From the NCBI RefSeq assembly GCF_024055715.1, contig NZ_JAMXMV010000018.1:62001-126000 (forward strand): a stretch of DNA of 64,000 nt. The letters are read 5' to 3'. Numbering within the stretch: position 1 is the stretch's first letter; each line of letters starts with the position of its first letter. A program made the translations under genes and the position numbers. The stretch comes from Actinoallomurus soli (GTDB taxonomy: Bacteria > Actinomycetota > Actinomycetes > Streptosporangiales > Streptosporangiaceae). Shown piece by piece: positions 28,660 through 37,204 of the stretch. The notes under the pieces are model-generated. The model did not search any database and was not told where the DNA came from. It saw nothing but the letters and a program-made list of their open reading frames with translations.

Positions 28660-29544
28660 ATGGCCGTTCGTCTGGCGACCGAGGACTCCGGCGGGCCCGG
28701 AGCGCCACTGCTCCTGCTGCACGGGGCCGGCGCGAACCTGGTGAGCGTGGCCGCGCTCGCGCGGGAGCTGTCCCCGCGGTTCCGCGTTGTGACGGTGGAC
28801 CTGCGCGGGCACGGCCGGTCCGAGGACGGGCCGTGGGAATGGGCCGCGGTGCTCGACGACCTCGAGACGGTCACGGCCGATCTGGACCTCGGGGAGCCCG
28901 CCGTCGTCGGCTGGTCGCTGGGCGGCATGCTGGCGGCGCTGTGGGCCGAGCGGCATCCGGACTGCCCGATGGCGGTGAGCATCGACGGTACGCCGCCGCC
29001 TGCCCGGCCGGAGCAGCTCGACGGGCTCGATACGGCCGACGCCGAGGCGGAGATCGACCGGCTGCGGGCCGCCTTCGACGGGATGGCAGCCGTGTACGCC
29101 AGGCCGCTGGCGCCCGAGGAGGTCGAGGCCGCTGTCGAGGGGCGGCGGGCGATGGCGCGGCGGGTCGGCGCGCCCGAGGAGCCGGCGGCGGACGGCTTCC
29201 GGCGCAACCTCGTGGCCCGCGACGGGCGGACCTGGATGCGGCCGTCGCCGGACGTTCTCGCCGGCCTCCGTACGGCGATGGACACGCTCGACGTCATCCC
29301 GGTCTACCGTGCGGTGCGATGCCCGCTGCTGGTGGCCGTCGCGACCGACGACCTGCCGGAGCAGCGGCCGTTCCAGGAGCTGTACGCCGCGTACCGGCGC
29401 GGGTTCGAGCGGCGCCTCGCCGAGGCGGCGGAGGCGAACCCAGCGCTGCGCGTCGTACGGGTCCAGGGCGCGAGCCACGCGATGGTCGCCGAGCGGCCCG
29501 CCGAGCTCGCCAAGCTGATCACGGAGTTCGCCGACAGGGCCTAG
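28660..29544 (+). CDS. Alpha/beta hydrolase
   Basis: A 294-residue alpha/beta-fold hydrolase. It has the oxyanion HGAGAN, the nucleophile elbow GWSLGG with Ser86, and the catalytic His273 in GASHAM; the acid is probably in the segment VAVATDDLPEQ. Its substrate is unknown. A GAGAGGAAT site precedes the ATG. It lies 10 bp after the HTH gene and its stop codon overlaps that of the convergent prenyltransferase-like gene (shared CTAG). Confidence 0.88.
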   Translation: MAVRLATEDSGGPGAPLLLLHGAGANLVSVAALARELSPRFRVVTVDLRGHGRSEDGPWEWAAVLDDLETVTADLDLGEPAVVGWSLGGMLAALWAERHPDCPMAVSIDGTPPPARPEQLDGLDTADAEAEIDRLRAAFDGMAAVYARPLAPEEVEAAVEGRRAMARRVGAPEEPAADGFRRNLVARDGRTWMRPSPDVLAGLRTAMDTLDVIPVYRAVRCPLLVAVATDDLPEQRPFQELYAAYRRGFERRLAEAAEANPALRVVRVQGASHAMVAERPAELAKLITEFADRA

Positions 29545-30644
29545 TTCAGCGCCTCGGCCAGGGACTCGCAGCCGCAGGCGACCGGGTCGGCGGGCTCGGA
29601 CGGGCCGAGCGGGCGGCCGTCGATCTCCTTGAACAGGCGGGCGGCGGGGGAGGCGCCGGCGAGGGCGTCCGCCGCGAGGATGACGGCGGCGGCCGTGTAG
29701 GTGGAGCGGTCGCCGGGGAAGTGGCGCCGGTTGGCGAACTGCCAGCCGGTCCAGTACGACCCGTCCTCGTGCCGCAGGTGCTGGATGGTGGCGAACAGCG
29801 CGCGGGCGCGGGCGGTGTCGCCCATCGCGTCGAGGGCGAGCACGAGCTCGCACGACTCCGCGCCGGTCACCCACGGCTGGTCGGAGACGCACCGGCAGCC
29901 GAGACCGTCGGCCACGAACGTCTCCCAGCCCTCGTCGATCCGGCGGTACGCCGCGGGGCCGCGCAGCGGGCCGCCGAGGACGGGGTAGTACCAGTCCATC
30001 GAGAAGCGGCTCTTGTCGGCGAACGCCTCCGGGTGGGCGGCGACGACGTGGCCGAGCTGGTCGGCGGCGAGCTCCCAGTCCGGCTGGGGCTCGCCGAGGC
30101 GCTCGGCCAGGGCGACGGCGCAGCGCAGCGACTGGTGGATCGACGAGCAGCCCGTGAGGAGCGCGTGGTCGTCGGGAGAGCCGTCCGGATGGCGGATCCA
30201 GATGATCTCACCGCGCGCCGTCTGCAGGCCGAGCGCGAACTCGATCGCCCGCCGGACGGCCGGCCACATGCGCTCGGCAAATTCCTGGTCGCCGGTGAGC
30301 AGCAGCTCGTGCCAGACGCCCACGGCGATGTACGCGGCGTGGTTCGACTCGCCGCCGGGCTCGGTGACCTCGCCCAGGACCCACTTGGCGGGCCAGGAGC
30401 CGTCCTCGCGCTGGTTCGCGCGCAGCCACTCGTACGCGCGCCGCGACTCGGCGCACAGGCCGGCGATCGACAGCGCCATCGCCGCCTCGACGTGGTTCCA
30501 GGCGTCGACGTGGCCGGGTACGCCACCGGTCGGCGCGAACCAGGGGATGGCGCCCGAGGGCTCCTGCTGGGCGGCGATGCTGCGGGCGGTGGCGAGGATT
30601 TCGTCTGCGGTCAGGATTCCGGGTACGGCCTCAGGCCGCCGCAT
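29541..30644 (-). CDS. Prenyltransferase/terpene-cyclase-like alpha-toroid protein
   Basis: A 367-residue all-helical protein with repeats of the kind found in alpha,alpha-toroids: EWLRANQREDGSWPAKWV, QTARGEIIWI and LRHEDGSYWTGWQF, resembling QW motifs. In actinomycete genomes such proteins are often labelled prenyltransferase and lie beside a methyltransferase and a glycosyltransferase, as here. I see no DxDD motif of squalene cyclases, so a glycan- or lipid-acting role is equally possible. The start overlaps the methyltransferase stop by 14 bases, so translation is coupled. Confidence 0.75.
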   Translation of the reverse strand: MRRPEAVPGILTADEILATARSIAAQQEPSGAIPWFAPTGGVPGHVDAWNHVEAAMALSIAGLCAESRRAYEWLRANQREDGSWPAKWVLGEVTEPGGESNHAAYIAVGVWHELLLTGDQEFAERMWPAVRRAIEFALGLQTARGEIIWIRHPDGSPDDHALLTGCSSIHQSLRCAVALAERLGEPQPDWELAADQLGHVVAAHPEAFADKSRFSMDWYYPVLGGPLRGPAAYRRIDEGWETFVADGLGCRCVSDQPWVTGAESCELVLALDAMGDTARARALFATIQHLRHEDGSYWTGWQFANRRHFPGDRSTYTAAAVILAADALAGASPAARLFKEIDGRPLGPSEPADPVACGCESLAEALN

Positions 30645-31392
30645 GCGCCTGCTCCTGGTCCTCCGCAGCGGCGACGGTGGGCTTGGTGAAGTAGACGACG
30701 ACGCTCTTGCCGATCACGGGGTTGAGCACGCGCTCGGCGAGCCGGGTGGCGAGCGGCCGCTTCATGATGTCCCAGACGAGCACCTGGTGGTACGCCTTGG
30801 CGAGCGGGTGGCCGTCGTTGTTCACGCCCACCGCGCACTTGATCCACCAGTACGGCGCGTGCAGGCCGTGGGCGTAGTGGTGACCGCCGACCTCGAAGCC
30901 GGTCGACTTGAGCTTGGCCTCCAGCTCGGCGCGGGTGTAGATGCGCACGTGCCCGCCGGGGGCGGTGTGGTAGTCCTCCGACAGTGCCCAGCAGATGCGC
31001 TCGGGAAGCCAGGACGGCACGGTGACGGCGAGCTCGCCGCCGGGCTTGAGGACCCGCAGCAGCTCGGCCATGGCCGCCATGTCGTCGGGGATGTGCTCCA
31101 GCACCTCCGCCGCGACGATCTTGTCGAAGGTGTCGTCGGGGAACGGCAGGCTCAGCGCGTCGCCGGTGACGGTCCGCGCCGAGGCGCCCTCGGGCGGCTC
31201 GCCTTCGAGGGCCATCGCGGCGAACATCTTCGCCACCTCGGCCAGCTCCGCCTCGTCGCGGTCGAACGCGACGACGTGCGCCCCGCGCCGGTACAGCTCG
31301 AACGCGTGCCGGCCCGCGCCGCAGCCCATGTCGAGCACGTGCTCGCCGGGCGACACGCGGAACCTGTCGAAGTCCACGGTCAGCAGGGTCAA
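30631..31392 (-). CDS. Class I SAM-dependent methyltransferase
   Basis: A 253-residue methyltransferase of the Methyltransf_11 kind. Motif I reads VLDMGCGAGRHAFELYRRG, with VVAFDRDEAEL after it and AAEVLEHIPDDMAAMAELLRVLKPGGELAVTVP further on. The first in-frame start is a TTG at 31392 that overlaps the glycosyltransferase stop (TTGA); AGGAG lies one base before it, so the exact start is uncertain. Middle gene of the three-gene minus-strand operon. Confidence 0.87.
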   Translation of the reverse strand: MTLLTVDFDRFRVSPGEHVLDMGCGAGRHAFELYRRGAHVVAFDRDEAELAEVAKMFAAMALEGEPPEGASARTVTGDALSLPFPDDTFDKIVAAEVLEHIPDDMAAMAELLRVLKPGGELAVTVPSWLPERICWALSEDYHTAPGGHVRIYTRAELEAKLKSTGFEVGGHHYAHGLHAPYWWIKCAVGVNNDGHPLAKAYHQVLVWDIMKRPLATRLAERVLNPVIGKSVVVYFTKPTVAAAEDQEQAHAAA

Positions 31393-32654
31393 GCTCCTTC
31401 CGGGCGGCGCCCGCGGCGGCGGGCGATGGCGGCCTCGTAGTGGCCTACGGTGGCCCGCGCGACGGCGGACCAGGTGAACCGCTCCTGCACGCGCGTGTAG
31501 CCCGCCGCGCCGACCCGCTCGCGTTCCTCCGGGGAGTCGTGCAGCCGGCCGAGCACGCCCGCCAGCTCCTCGACGTCACCGGGCTCGACCAGGATCGCGG
31601 CGTCGCCGACCACCTCGGGCAGCGCGCCCGTACGGCTGGCGACGAGCGGGGTGCCCGAGGCCATGTGCTCGACGGCGGGCAGGGAGAACCCCTCGTACAG
31701 CGAGGGCACGACCGCGATCTCGGCACTGGCCAGCAGCTCGCCGAGCTCCTCGTCGGAGATCCCGGAGACGAACCGGACGCGGTCGCCGAGGGACAGCTCG
31801 CCGACGAGCTGGTCGGTCGGGCCGCCCGGCCTCGGCTTGCTCACGATCACGACGTGGACGTCCCGCTCGGTGGCGAGCTTGGCGACCGCGCGCAGCAGCG
31901 TGGAGACGCCCTTGAGCGGGGAGTCGGCGCTGGCGACGGCGACGATGCGGCCGGGGACGCGTTCGCCGCGCGGGTGGAAGTACCGGGTGTCGACGCCGAG
32001 CGGCAGGATGTGCACCTGCTCGGGCGGGGCCTGGAAGTCGCGGATGATGTCGTGCTTGGACGACTCGGAGACGGTGAGGATCGGGCCGATGCGCTGGGCG
32101 ACGCGCGCCTGCATGTTCACGAACCCGTACCAGCGGCGCTTGCCGAACCGCTCCTTGACGGTCTTGGCCGCCTCGATCTCGATCCGGCGGTCCACGCTGA
32201 TCGGGTGGTGGATGCTGGTGACGAGGGGCAGGCCGATCCGGGGGATGGCGAGGTTGCCGTAGCCGAGCACCTGGTTGTCGTGGACGACGTCGATCGAGTC
32301 GCGGTACTTCCGCAGCTCGCGCAGCACCCGCAGGCTGAAGGTCAGCGGCTCGGGGAAGCCGCCGGTCTTCATGTGCGCGAACTCCAGGACGTCGATCCAG
32401 TCCCGGTACTCCGACAGCGCGGGCGTGCGGAACGGGTTCTCGTCCGCGTACAGGTCCAGGCTGGGGACCTTGCGCAGCAGGATGTCGTCGCGGTCCAGCT
32501 CCGGGTACGGCTGGCCGGAGAAGACGACGACGCGGTGCCCGAGCTCGGCCAGCTCACGGGTCAGGTGCCGCAGGTACACGCCTTGGCCGCCGCAGTGCGG
32601 TTTGCTCCGATAGGAGAGCAGGGCCACGCGCAATGGTTCGCCGACCTCGCCCAC
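31389..32654 (-). CDS. Family 4 glycosyltransferase
   Basis: A protein of about 421 residues of the GT4 (GT-B fold) family. The N-terminal Rossmann part reads LRVALLSYRSKPHCGGQGVYLRHLTRELAELGHRVVVFSG. The C-terminal donor site reads FVSGISDEELGELLASAEIAVVPSLYEGFSLPAVEHMASGTPLVAS, with the E-x7-E pattern. It retains the anomeric bond and probably uses a nucleotide sugar. I chose GTG at 32654 because GGAGGGG stands seven bases before it; a start 18 bases earlier lacks such a site. First gene of an operon with a methyltransferase and a toroid protein, likely making a modified glycolipid or glycoside. Confidence 0.9.
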   Translation of the reverse strand: MGEVGEPLRVALLSYRSKPHCGGQGVYLRHLTRELAELGHRVVVFSGQPYPELDRDDILLRKVPSLDLYADENPFRTPALSEYRDWIDVLEFAHMKTGGFPEPLTFSLRVLRELRKYRDSIDVVHDNQVLGYGNLAIPRIGLPLVTSIHHPISVDRRIEIEAAKTVKERFGKRRWYGFVNMQARVAQRIGPILTVSESSKHDIIRDFQAPPEQVHILPLGVDTRYFHPRGERVPGRIVAVASADSPLKGVSTLLRAVAKLATERDVHVVIVSKPRPGGPTDQLVGELSLGDRVRFVSGISDEELGELLASAEIAVVPSLYEGFSLPAVEHMASGTPLVASRTGALPEVVGDAAILVEPGDVEELAGVLGRLHDSPEERERVGAAGYTRVQERFTWSAVARATVGHYEAAIARRRGRRPEGA

Positions 32655-32794
32655 GCGTTGCCCCTCCCGCACGTGTCACTGCTGGTGAAGTTAGACCATA
32701 GCCTGACAACCATTACGCCTGACCCCCTATTAGCCATTGAGTCTAAAAAGGTGGTGAAGGCCACGTTCGGCGCATCAGGTGACACGTCGCCAGA
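32655..32794. other. AT-rich intergenic region flanked by 9-bp inverted repeats
   Basis: The gap upstream of the glycosyltransferase operon is rich in A+T and should hold its promoter. ACGTGTCAC (32671-32679) and GTGACACGT (32779-32787) are exact inverted copies about 100 bp apart. No clear -35/-10 pair can be fixed. Confidence 0.35.
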
Positions 32795-33997
32795 TCATCC
32801 GCTGAAGCGGACCGGCATCTCCTTGATGCCGTTGATGAAGTTGGACCGTTGCCGCCGTGGCTCGCCCGCCAGGGCGATGCCGGGCAGCCGCTCGGCGAGG
32901 GTCTCGAACAGCACGCGCAGTTCGAGACGCGCCAGGTGGGAGCCCAGGCAGAAGTGCGGGCCACCGCCGCCGAAGCCGATGTGCGGGTTCGGATCACGCC
33001 CGATGTCGAAGTCGTAGGGGTCGGCGAAGACGTCCTCGTCCCGGTTGGCCGAGGCGTAGAACACCACGACCTTGTCGCCCTCGCGGATCTCCTTGCCGCC
33101 CAGCTCGGTGTCGCGGGTCGCCGTGCGCTTGAACAGGTTGACCGGGCTGACCCAGCGCACGATCTCGTCGGCGGCCGTACGCGCCAGGTCGCCGCCGTTC
33201 CGCAGGTCGTCGACGAGCCGGTGCCACTGGTCCGGGTGCTCGAAGAACGCGAGCATGCCGCCGGAGGCGGCGTTCCGTGTCGTCTCGTTCCCGGCCACGA
33301 TCAGGAGCATCATGAACAGGTCGAACTCGTCGACCGTCAGCTCCTGGCCGTCGTGCGGCCGCAGTAACGTCGTGACGATGTCGTCCCGCGGCTCCTGCCG
33401 GCGGCGCTCGGCGAGCTCGTTCGCGTAGGCGTACAGCTCGGCCGCGGCGGCGCCCTCTTCCTCCTCCGTCGAGCGCAGGTCGGGGTCGTCCTCGCCGATC
33501 AGGCGGTTCGACCACTCGAAGATCTTCTCCCGGTCCTCGACGGGCGCGCCGATCAGCTCGCAGATCACGTACAGCGGGAGGGGAGCGGAGACGTCCCGGA
33601 CGAAGTCCGCCTCGCCCCGGCGGGCGACCTCGTCGATGAGACCCCGGCAGATCCCGCGGATGTGGTCCTCCAGCCGGCCGATCGCCCGCGGCGTGAACCC
33701 CTTGTTCACGATGCTCCGCTTGCGGGTGTGCTCCGGCGGGTCCTGGTTGAGCATCATCATCCGCTGTAGGACGAGATGTTCCTCGGCCGGCTCGGGGAAC
33801 AGCGCGAGCCTGCGGTAGGAGGAGAAGATCTCGGGATGCCGGGAGACGTGGACGACGTCGTCGTACCGGGTGACCGCCCAGAAGTCCGGTTCACCGGGGT
33901 GCCGGTGGACGGGGTCGTGGTGGCGCAGCCACCGGAGCCGATCGTGCGGGATGCCGGCGTTCGCGTACCGGTCGGGGTCGACCAGGTCGATGTCCAT
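32795..33997 (-). CDS. Cytochrome P450, CYP125/CYP142-like
   Basis: A 400-residue soluble P450. It shows VAGNETTRNAASGG in the I helix, DEIVRWVSPVNLFKRTA after it, and the haem loop FGGGGPHFCLGSHLARLE with Cys350 as ligand. The early segments DFWAVTRYDDVVHVSRHPEIFSSYRR and LNQDPPEHTRKRSIVNKGFTPRAIGRLE follow the CYP125/142/124 sterol-oxidising group. It lies 11 bp after the SDR gene and shares its KstR-like double operator, so oxidation of a sterol side chain is the best guess. ATG at 33997. Confidence 0.9.
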   Translation of the reverse strand: MDIDLVDPDRYANAGIPHDRLRWLRHHDPVHRHPGEPDFWAVTRYDDVVHVSRHPEIFSSYRRLALFPEPAEEHLVLQRMMMLNQDPPEHTRKRSIVNKGFTPRAIGRLEDHIRGICRGLIDEVARRGEADFVRDVSAPLPLYVICELIGAPVEDREKIFEWSNRLIGEDDPDLRSTEEEEGAAAAELYAYANELAERRRQEPRDDIVTTLLRPHDGQELTVDEFDLFMMLLIVAGNETTRNAASGGMLAFFEHPDQWHRLVDDLRNGGDLARTAADEIVRWVSPVNLFKRTATRDTELGGKEIREGDKVVVFYASANRDEDVFADPYDFDIGRDPNPHIGFGGGGPHFCLGSHLARLELRVLFETLAERLPGIALAGEPRRQRSNFINGIKEMPVRFSG

Positions 33998-34008
33998 CCA
34001 CGACTCCC

Positions 34009-34878
34009 TCAAAGGTCGGCTGTCTGGAATCCTCCGTCGGGAAGCCCGGTCAGCGCCTCGGCGAGCGCCTCGGGGGTCGAGCCGGTCACTCGCAGCGCCA
34101 CCGTGGGCGGCGCCAGGACCGTGACCGTGCCGCCGTAGGTGACGAACACCTGGCCGGTGACGTCCTCGGCGGCGGGAGAGGCGAGGTAGGCCACCAGCGG
34201 GGACACGCGCTCCGGGGCCAGGGGGTCTGCGCCGTCCTCGGGCGCCGGGCCGAAGACATCGGCCGTCATCGCGGTACGGGCGCGCGGGCAGATCGCGTTG
34301 GCGCGCACGCCGTACCGGCCGCACGACTGGGCGATGGACAGGGTCAGCGCCGCGATTCCGCCCTTGGCCGCCGCGTAGTTCGGCTGGCCGGGCGAGCCGA
34401 GCAGGAACGCCTCGGACGCGGTGTTCACGATCCGGGCGTAGACCGGGCCGCCCGTCTCCTTGGACCGGGCCCGCCAGTACGCCGTCGCGTGGCGCGCCAT
34501 CACGAAGTGGCCCTTGAGGTGGACGGCCACGACGGCGTCCCACTCCGCCTCGGACATGTTGAAGATCATGCGGTCCCGGGTGATGCCCGCGTTGTTGACC
34601 AGGACGTCGAAGGTGCCGTACGCCTCCAGTGCCGTCTTGAGCAGCGCCTCGCCCGCCGTCCAGTCGGCGACGTCGCCCTCGGCGACCACCGCCTCGGCGC
34701 CCTCGCGCCGTACGAGCTCGGCGGTCCGCCGGACGGCCTCGCCGGGCAGGTCGTTCAGGACCAGCCGCGCTCCCCGCCGGGCGAGTTCGAGCGCGTGCGC
34801 CCGGCCGAGGCCGTCGCCGGCCCCGGTCACCGCGACGACCCTGCCCCCGAGCGAGACGTCCTTGTCCGTGGCGGCCAT
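34009..34878 (-). CDS. SDR-family dehydrogenase, Hsd4A-like
   Basis: A 289-residue short-chain dehydrogenase. It has TGAGDGLGRAHALELARRG, NNAGI, the catalytic Ser in VNTASEAFLLG and YAAAK. The sequence style matches actinobacterial 17-beta-hydroxysteroid or 3-hydroxyacyl-CoA dehydrogenases of the KstR regulon. I chose ATG at 34878, which has GGAAGGAG upstream; a longer frame starts inside the operator zone. It is the first gene of an SDR-P450 operon preceded by two KstR-like boxes. Confidence 0.87.
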   Translation of the reverse strand: MAATDKDVSLGGRVVAVTGAGDGLGRAHALELARRGARLVLNDLPGEAVRRTAELVRREGAEAVVAEGDVADWTAGEALLKTALEAYGTFDVLVNNAGITRDRMIFNMSEAEWDAVVAVHLKGHFVMARHATAYWRARSKETGGPVYARIVNTASEAFLLGSPGQPNYAAAKGGIAALTLSIAQSCGRYGVRANAICPRARTAMTADVFGPAPEDGADPLAPERVSPLVAYLASPAAEDVTGQVFVTYGGTVTVLAPPTVALRVTGSTPEALAEALTGLPDGGFQTADL

Positions 34879-34953
34879 CCGGCTCCTTCCGTGACGGCAT
34901 GCCGACCGCCCGGGGTGGCCGCCCGAGCGCCGGCATGCCGCGTCCACTATAAG

Positions 34954-34984
34954 TGAAACGTGTTCTAATGTGAAACCTGTTCTA
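34954..34984. promoter_or_regulatory. Double KstR-like operator upstream of SDR-P450 operon
   Basis: TGAAACGTGTTCTA (34954-34967) and TGAAACCTGTTCTA (34971-34984) stand 17 bp apart on the same face region and differ at one base. The second overlaps the stop codon of the upstream P450. They lie 76-106 bp before the SDR start. Confidence 0.8.
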
Positions 34985-36202
34985 GCAACGTCGTCCGGAC
35001 GGGGTGAACCGCACCGGAAGCTCCTTGATGCCGTTGATGAAGTTCGAGCGCAGCCGCCGCGCCTCGCCGGCCTGCTCGATGTCCGGCATGCGTTCGAGGA
35101 GCACCTCGAACAGCACGGTCAGCTCCAGGCGCGCGAGGTGCGTCCCGAGGCAGTAGTGCGGTCCGCCGCCGCCGAAGCCGATGTGCGGGTTCGGGTCGCG
35201 GCCGATGTCGAAGGCGTACGGGTCGTCGAACACGTCCTCGTCCCGGTTGGCCGAGGGGTAGAAGATGACGACCTTGTCGCCGGCCTTGATCGGCTGTCCG
35301 CGCAGTTCGGTGTCGCGCATCGCCGTGCGGCGGAACAGGTTGACCGGGCTGACCCAGCGCACGATCTCGTCGGCGGTGGTCCGGAGCAGGGCCCGGTTCT
35401 CGCGCAGCCGCCGCCACTGGTCCGGGTGCTGGAAGAAGGTGAGCATGCCGCCGGACGCGCCGTTCCGCGTGGTCTCGTTGCCCGCCATGATCAGCAGCAG
35501 GATGAACATCGCGAACTCGTCCGCGCCGAGCACCCGGCCGTCGGCGTCGGGCTGCAGCAGCTTGGTCGCGATGTCGTCGCCGGGGTGCTCCCGGCGGTAG
35601 GCCGCCAGCTCATGGGCGTAGGTGAGGATCTGCGCCGAGACGTCGCGCGCGTGCTCGGCGGAGGTGCCGTAGTCGGGGTCGTCGAAGCCGATCAGGGCGT
35701 TGGACCAGTCGAAGAGCCGTTCGCGGTCCTCCACCGGCGCGCCGATGAGCTCGCAGATGACGTACAGCGGGAACGGCGCGGAGATGTCGCGGACGAAGCA
35801 CGCCTCCCCCCGCTCGACCACGTCGTCGATGAGCTGGTGGCTCACGTCGCGGATGTGCTCCTCGAGCTGCTTGATCATCCGCGGCGTGAAACCCTTGTTC
35901 ACGTAGCCGCGCTGCTTGGTGTGCTGCGGCGGGTCCATGAACAGCATCATCAGCCGGTACAGCGCGATGTCGTCGTCGGTGAACTCCTCGAACATCGACG
36001 TGCGGGCGTACGAGGAGAACAGCTCCGGATGGCGGGAGACCTGGACCACGTCGTCGTACTTGGTCACCGCCCAGAAGCCGGGTGAGCCGTCGTCCGGATC
36101 CTCGTGCCAGTAGACCGGCGCCTCCCGCCGTAGCCGGCGGAAGCCTTCGTCCGGGAAGCCTCCGCGCTCGTAGATCTCCGGCGTGATGATGTCGATCGGC
36201 AT
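34982..36202 (-). CDS. Cytochrome P450, CYP125/CYP142-like
   Basis: A 406-residue soluble P450, clearly a paralogue of the one at 32795. It has IMAGNETTRNGASGG, DEIVRWVSPVNLFRRTA and the haem loop FGGGGPHYCLGTHLARLE with Cys351. Both share the closing segment SNFINGIKE. The ATG at 36202 follows GAGGAGCG; a start 126 bases earlier would run through the operator at 36229. The twin P450s may oxidise the sterol side chain at C26/C27 with different stereochemistry, as CYP125 and CYP142 do; that is inference. Confidence 0.9.
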   Translation of the reverse strand: MPIDIITPEIYERGGFPDEGFRRLRREAPVYWHEDPDDGSPGFWAVTKYDDVVQVSRHPELFSSYARTSMFEEFTDDDIALYRLMMLFMDPPQHTKQRGYVNKGFTPRMIKQLEEHIRDVSHQLIDDVVERGEACFVRDISAPFPLYVICELIGAPVEDRERLFDWSNALIGFDDPDYGTSAEHARDVSAQILTYAHELAAYRREHPGDDIATKLLQPDADGRVLGADEFAMFILLLIMAGNETTRNGASGGMLTFFQHPDQWRRLRENRALLRTTADEIVRWVSPVNLFRRTAMRDTELRGQPIKAGDKVVIFYPSANRDEDVFDDPYAFDIGRDPNPHIGFGGGGPHYCLGTHLARLELTVLFEVLLERMPDIEQAGEARRLRSNFINGIKELPVRFTPSGRRC

Positions 36203-36228
36203 CGTCGCTCCTCGGGCGGCACCTTGTC

Positions 36229-36242
36229 TGAAACACGTTCTA
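36229..36242. promoter_or_regulatory. KstR-like operator upstream of second P450
   Basis: TGAAACACGTTCTA, a close match to the boxes at 34954 and 34971, lies 27 bp before the P450 start codon. Confidence 0.8.
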
Positions 36243-36302
36243 AACCAAGCGCTCGCTCGGGTCAAGAAGACAGAGGTGGCCGGGGGAGTGGCGCGCGTCT
36301 CA

Positions 36303-36710
36303 TCAACGATTCGTGACCGGAGTGTCACCCTGGGGAGAGGCTGCGGCGGCCGGCCGGGCCTGGTAAGCGCGGTTCTCGTCGATCAGTCGATCGAGCGCTG
36401 CGATCGCGGCGAGGACCGTGTCGAGCGTGCCTGAGAGACGCTCCCGTTCCCGGCGCATCACCGCCATCGAGTCCTGGGCGGCCCGCATCGTCGGTCTGGT
36501 CGTCATGCACGGCAGCATCTCGACGATCGTGCGGCTGGACAGGCCGGCCGCGAAGAACGACTGGATGAGTCCGACCCGCTGGACCTGGTCTTCGGCGTAA
36601 TGGCGCTGACCGCTCGGGGACCGGGTGCTCACGACGAGCCCCTGCTCCTCGTAGTAGCGCAGAGAACGCCGGCTGACCCCGGTCCGCTCCGACAGCTCGC
36701 CGATCCTCAT
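36303..36710 (-). CDS. MerR-family regulator
   Basis: A 135-residue MerR-type regulator. The N-terminal winged helix reads MRIGELSERTGVSRRSLRYYEEQGLVVSTRSPSGQRHYAEDQVQRV and a dimerising coiled coil follows to about 115. No metal-binding Cys cluster is present (one Cys in MLPCMTTR), so an organic effector is likely. The ATG at 36710 has GGAG five bases upstream; a GTG six bases earlier is less likely. It is divergent from the EthD-like gene, whose promoter it probably controls. Confidence 0.88.
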   Translation of the reverse strand: MRIGELSERTGVSRRSLRYYEEQGLVVSTRSPSGQRHYAEDQVQRVGLIQSFFAAGLSSRTIVEMLPCMTTRPTMRAAQDSMAVMRRERERLSGTLDTVLAAIAALDRLIDENRAYQARPAAAASPQGDTPVTNR

Positions 36711-36733
36711 CGACACTCCATTCGTGCTGACGA

Positions 36734-36771
36734 TTGCGCTTGCCCCTCACATCAATGTCACCGTTTACCGT
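36734..36771 (+). promoter_or_regulatory. MerR-type promoter with 20-bp spacer
   Basis: TTGCCC (36740-36745) and TACCGT (36766-36771) are 20 bp apart, longer than the usual 17, as at MerR-activated promoters. ACATCAATGT (36749-36758), an inverted repeat, lies inside the spacer. It points at the EthD-like gene and away from merR. Confidence 0.55.
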
Positions 36772-36834
36772 AATCCGCGCCGACAGGGGGTCCGCGTCAG
36801 GCGGGCGGACCTCGCGTCAGTGAAAGGAGACACT

Positions 36835-37170
36835 GTGATCAAGTTCGCTTATCTGATCAATCGGGTCGACGGCATGACCTTCGAGGAGTTCGTCGAGTAC
36901 CACCGCGACCGTCACGCGCCGCTCTTCACCTCGATCCCCGAGGCGAAGCAGTACGTCAGGAAGTACACGGTCTCGCATCCGGTGCCGGCCGAGAATTACC
37001 CGGCTCCGGCGTACGACGGCCTCACCGAGATCTGGTTCGACGACTGGGCGGACCACGACGCGTTCTTCGCCTCCGAGAACTACCGCGTGCGGGTCCATCC
37101 CGACGAGGCGAACTTCATCGACCAGAACTCGATCGGCGTGATGGTCACGGAGGAGACGACCGTCATCTGA
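36835..37170 (+). CDS. EthD-domain protein
   Basis: A 111-residue protein with a dimeric alpha/beta-barrel fold of the EthD kind: IKFAYLINRVDGMTFEEFVEYHRDRHAPLFTSIPEAKQYVRKYT. The H-x-x-x-HAPL element is the family mark. The GTG at 36835 follows AAAGGAGA. EthD proteins are linked to P450-based ether degradation and related oxidations; here it lies beside two P450 genes but under what seems to be a MerR promoter. The exact reaction is unknown. Confidence 0.85.
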   Translation: MIKFAYLINRVDGMTFEEFVEYHRDRHAPLFTSIPEAKQYVRKYTVSHPVPAENYPAPAYDGLTEIWFDDWADHDAFFASENYRVRVHPDEANFIDQNSIGVMVTEETTVI

Positions 37171-37204
37171 CGCGAGCCGTCGTCAACACTTCTGAACCAA
37201 GTGG

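Noticed and set aside
29541-32654. A terpene biosynthetic cluster
   Set aside because: Only one toroid-like gene is present, without DxDD or DDxxD motifs, and no isoprenoid synthase lies near.
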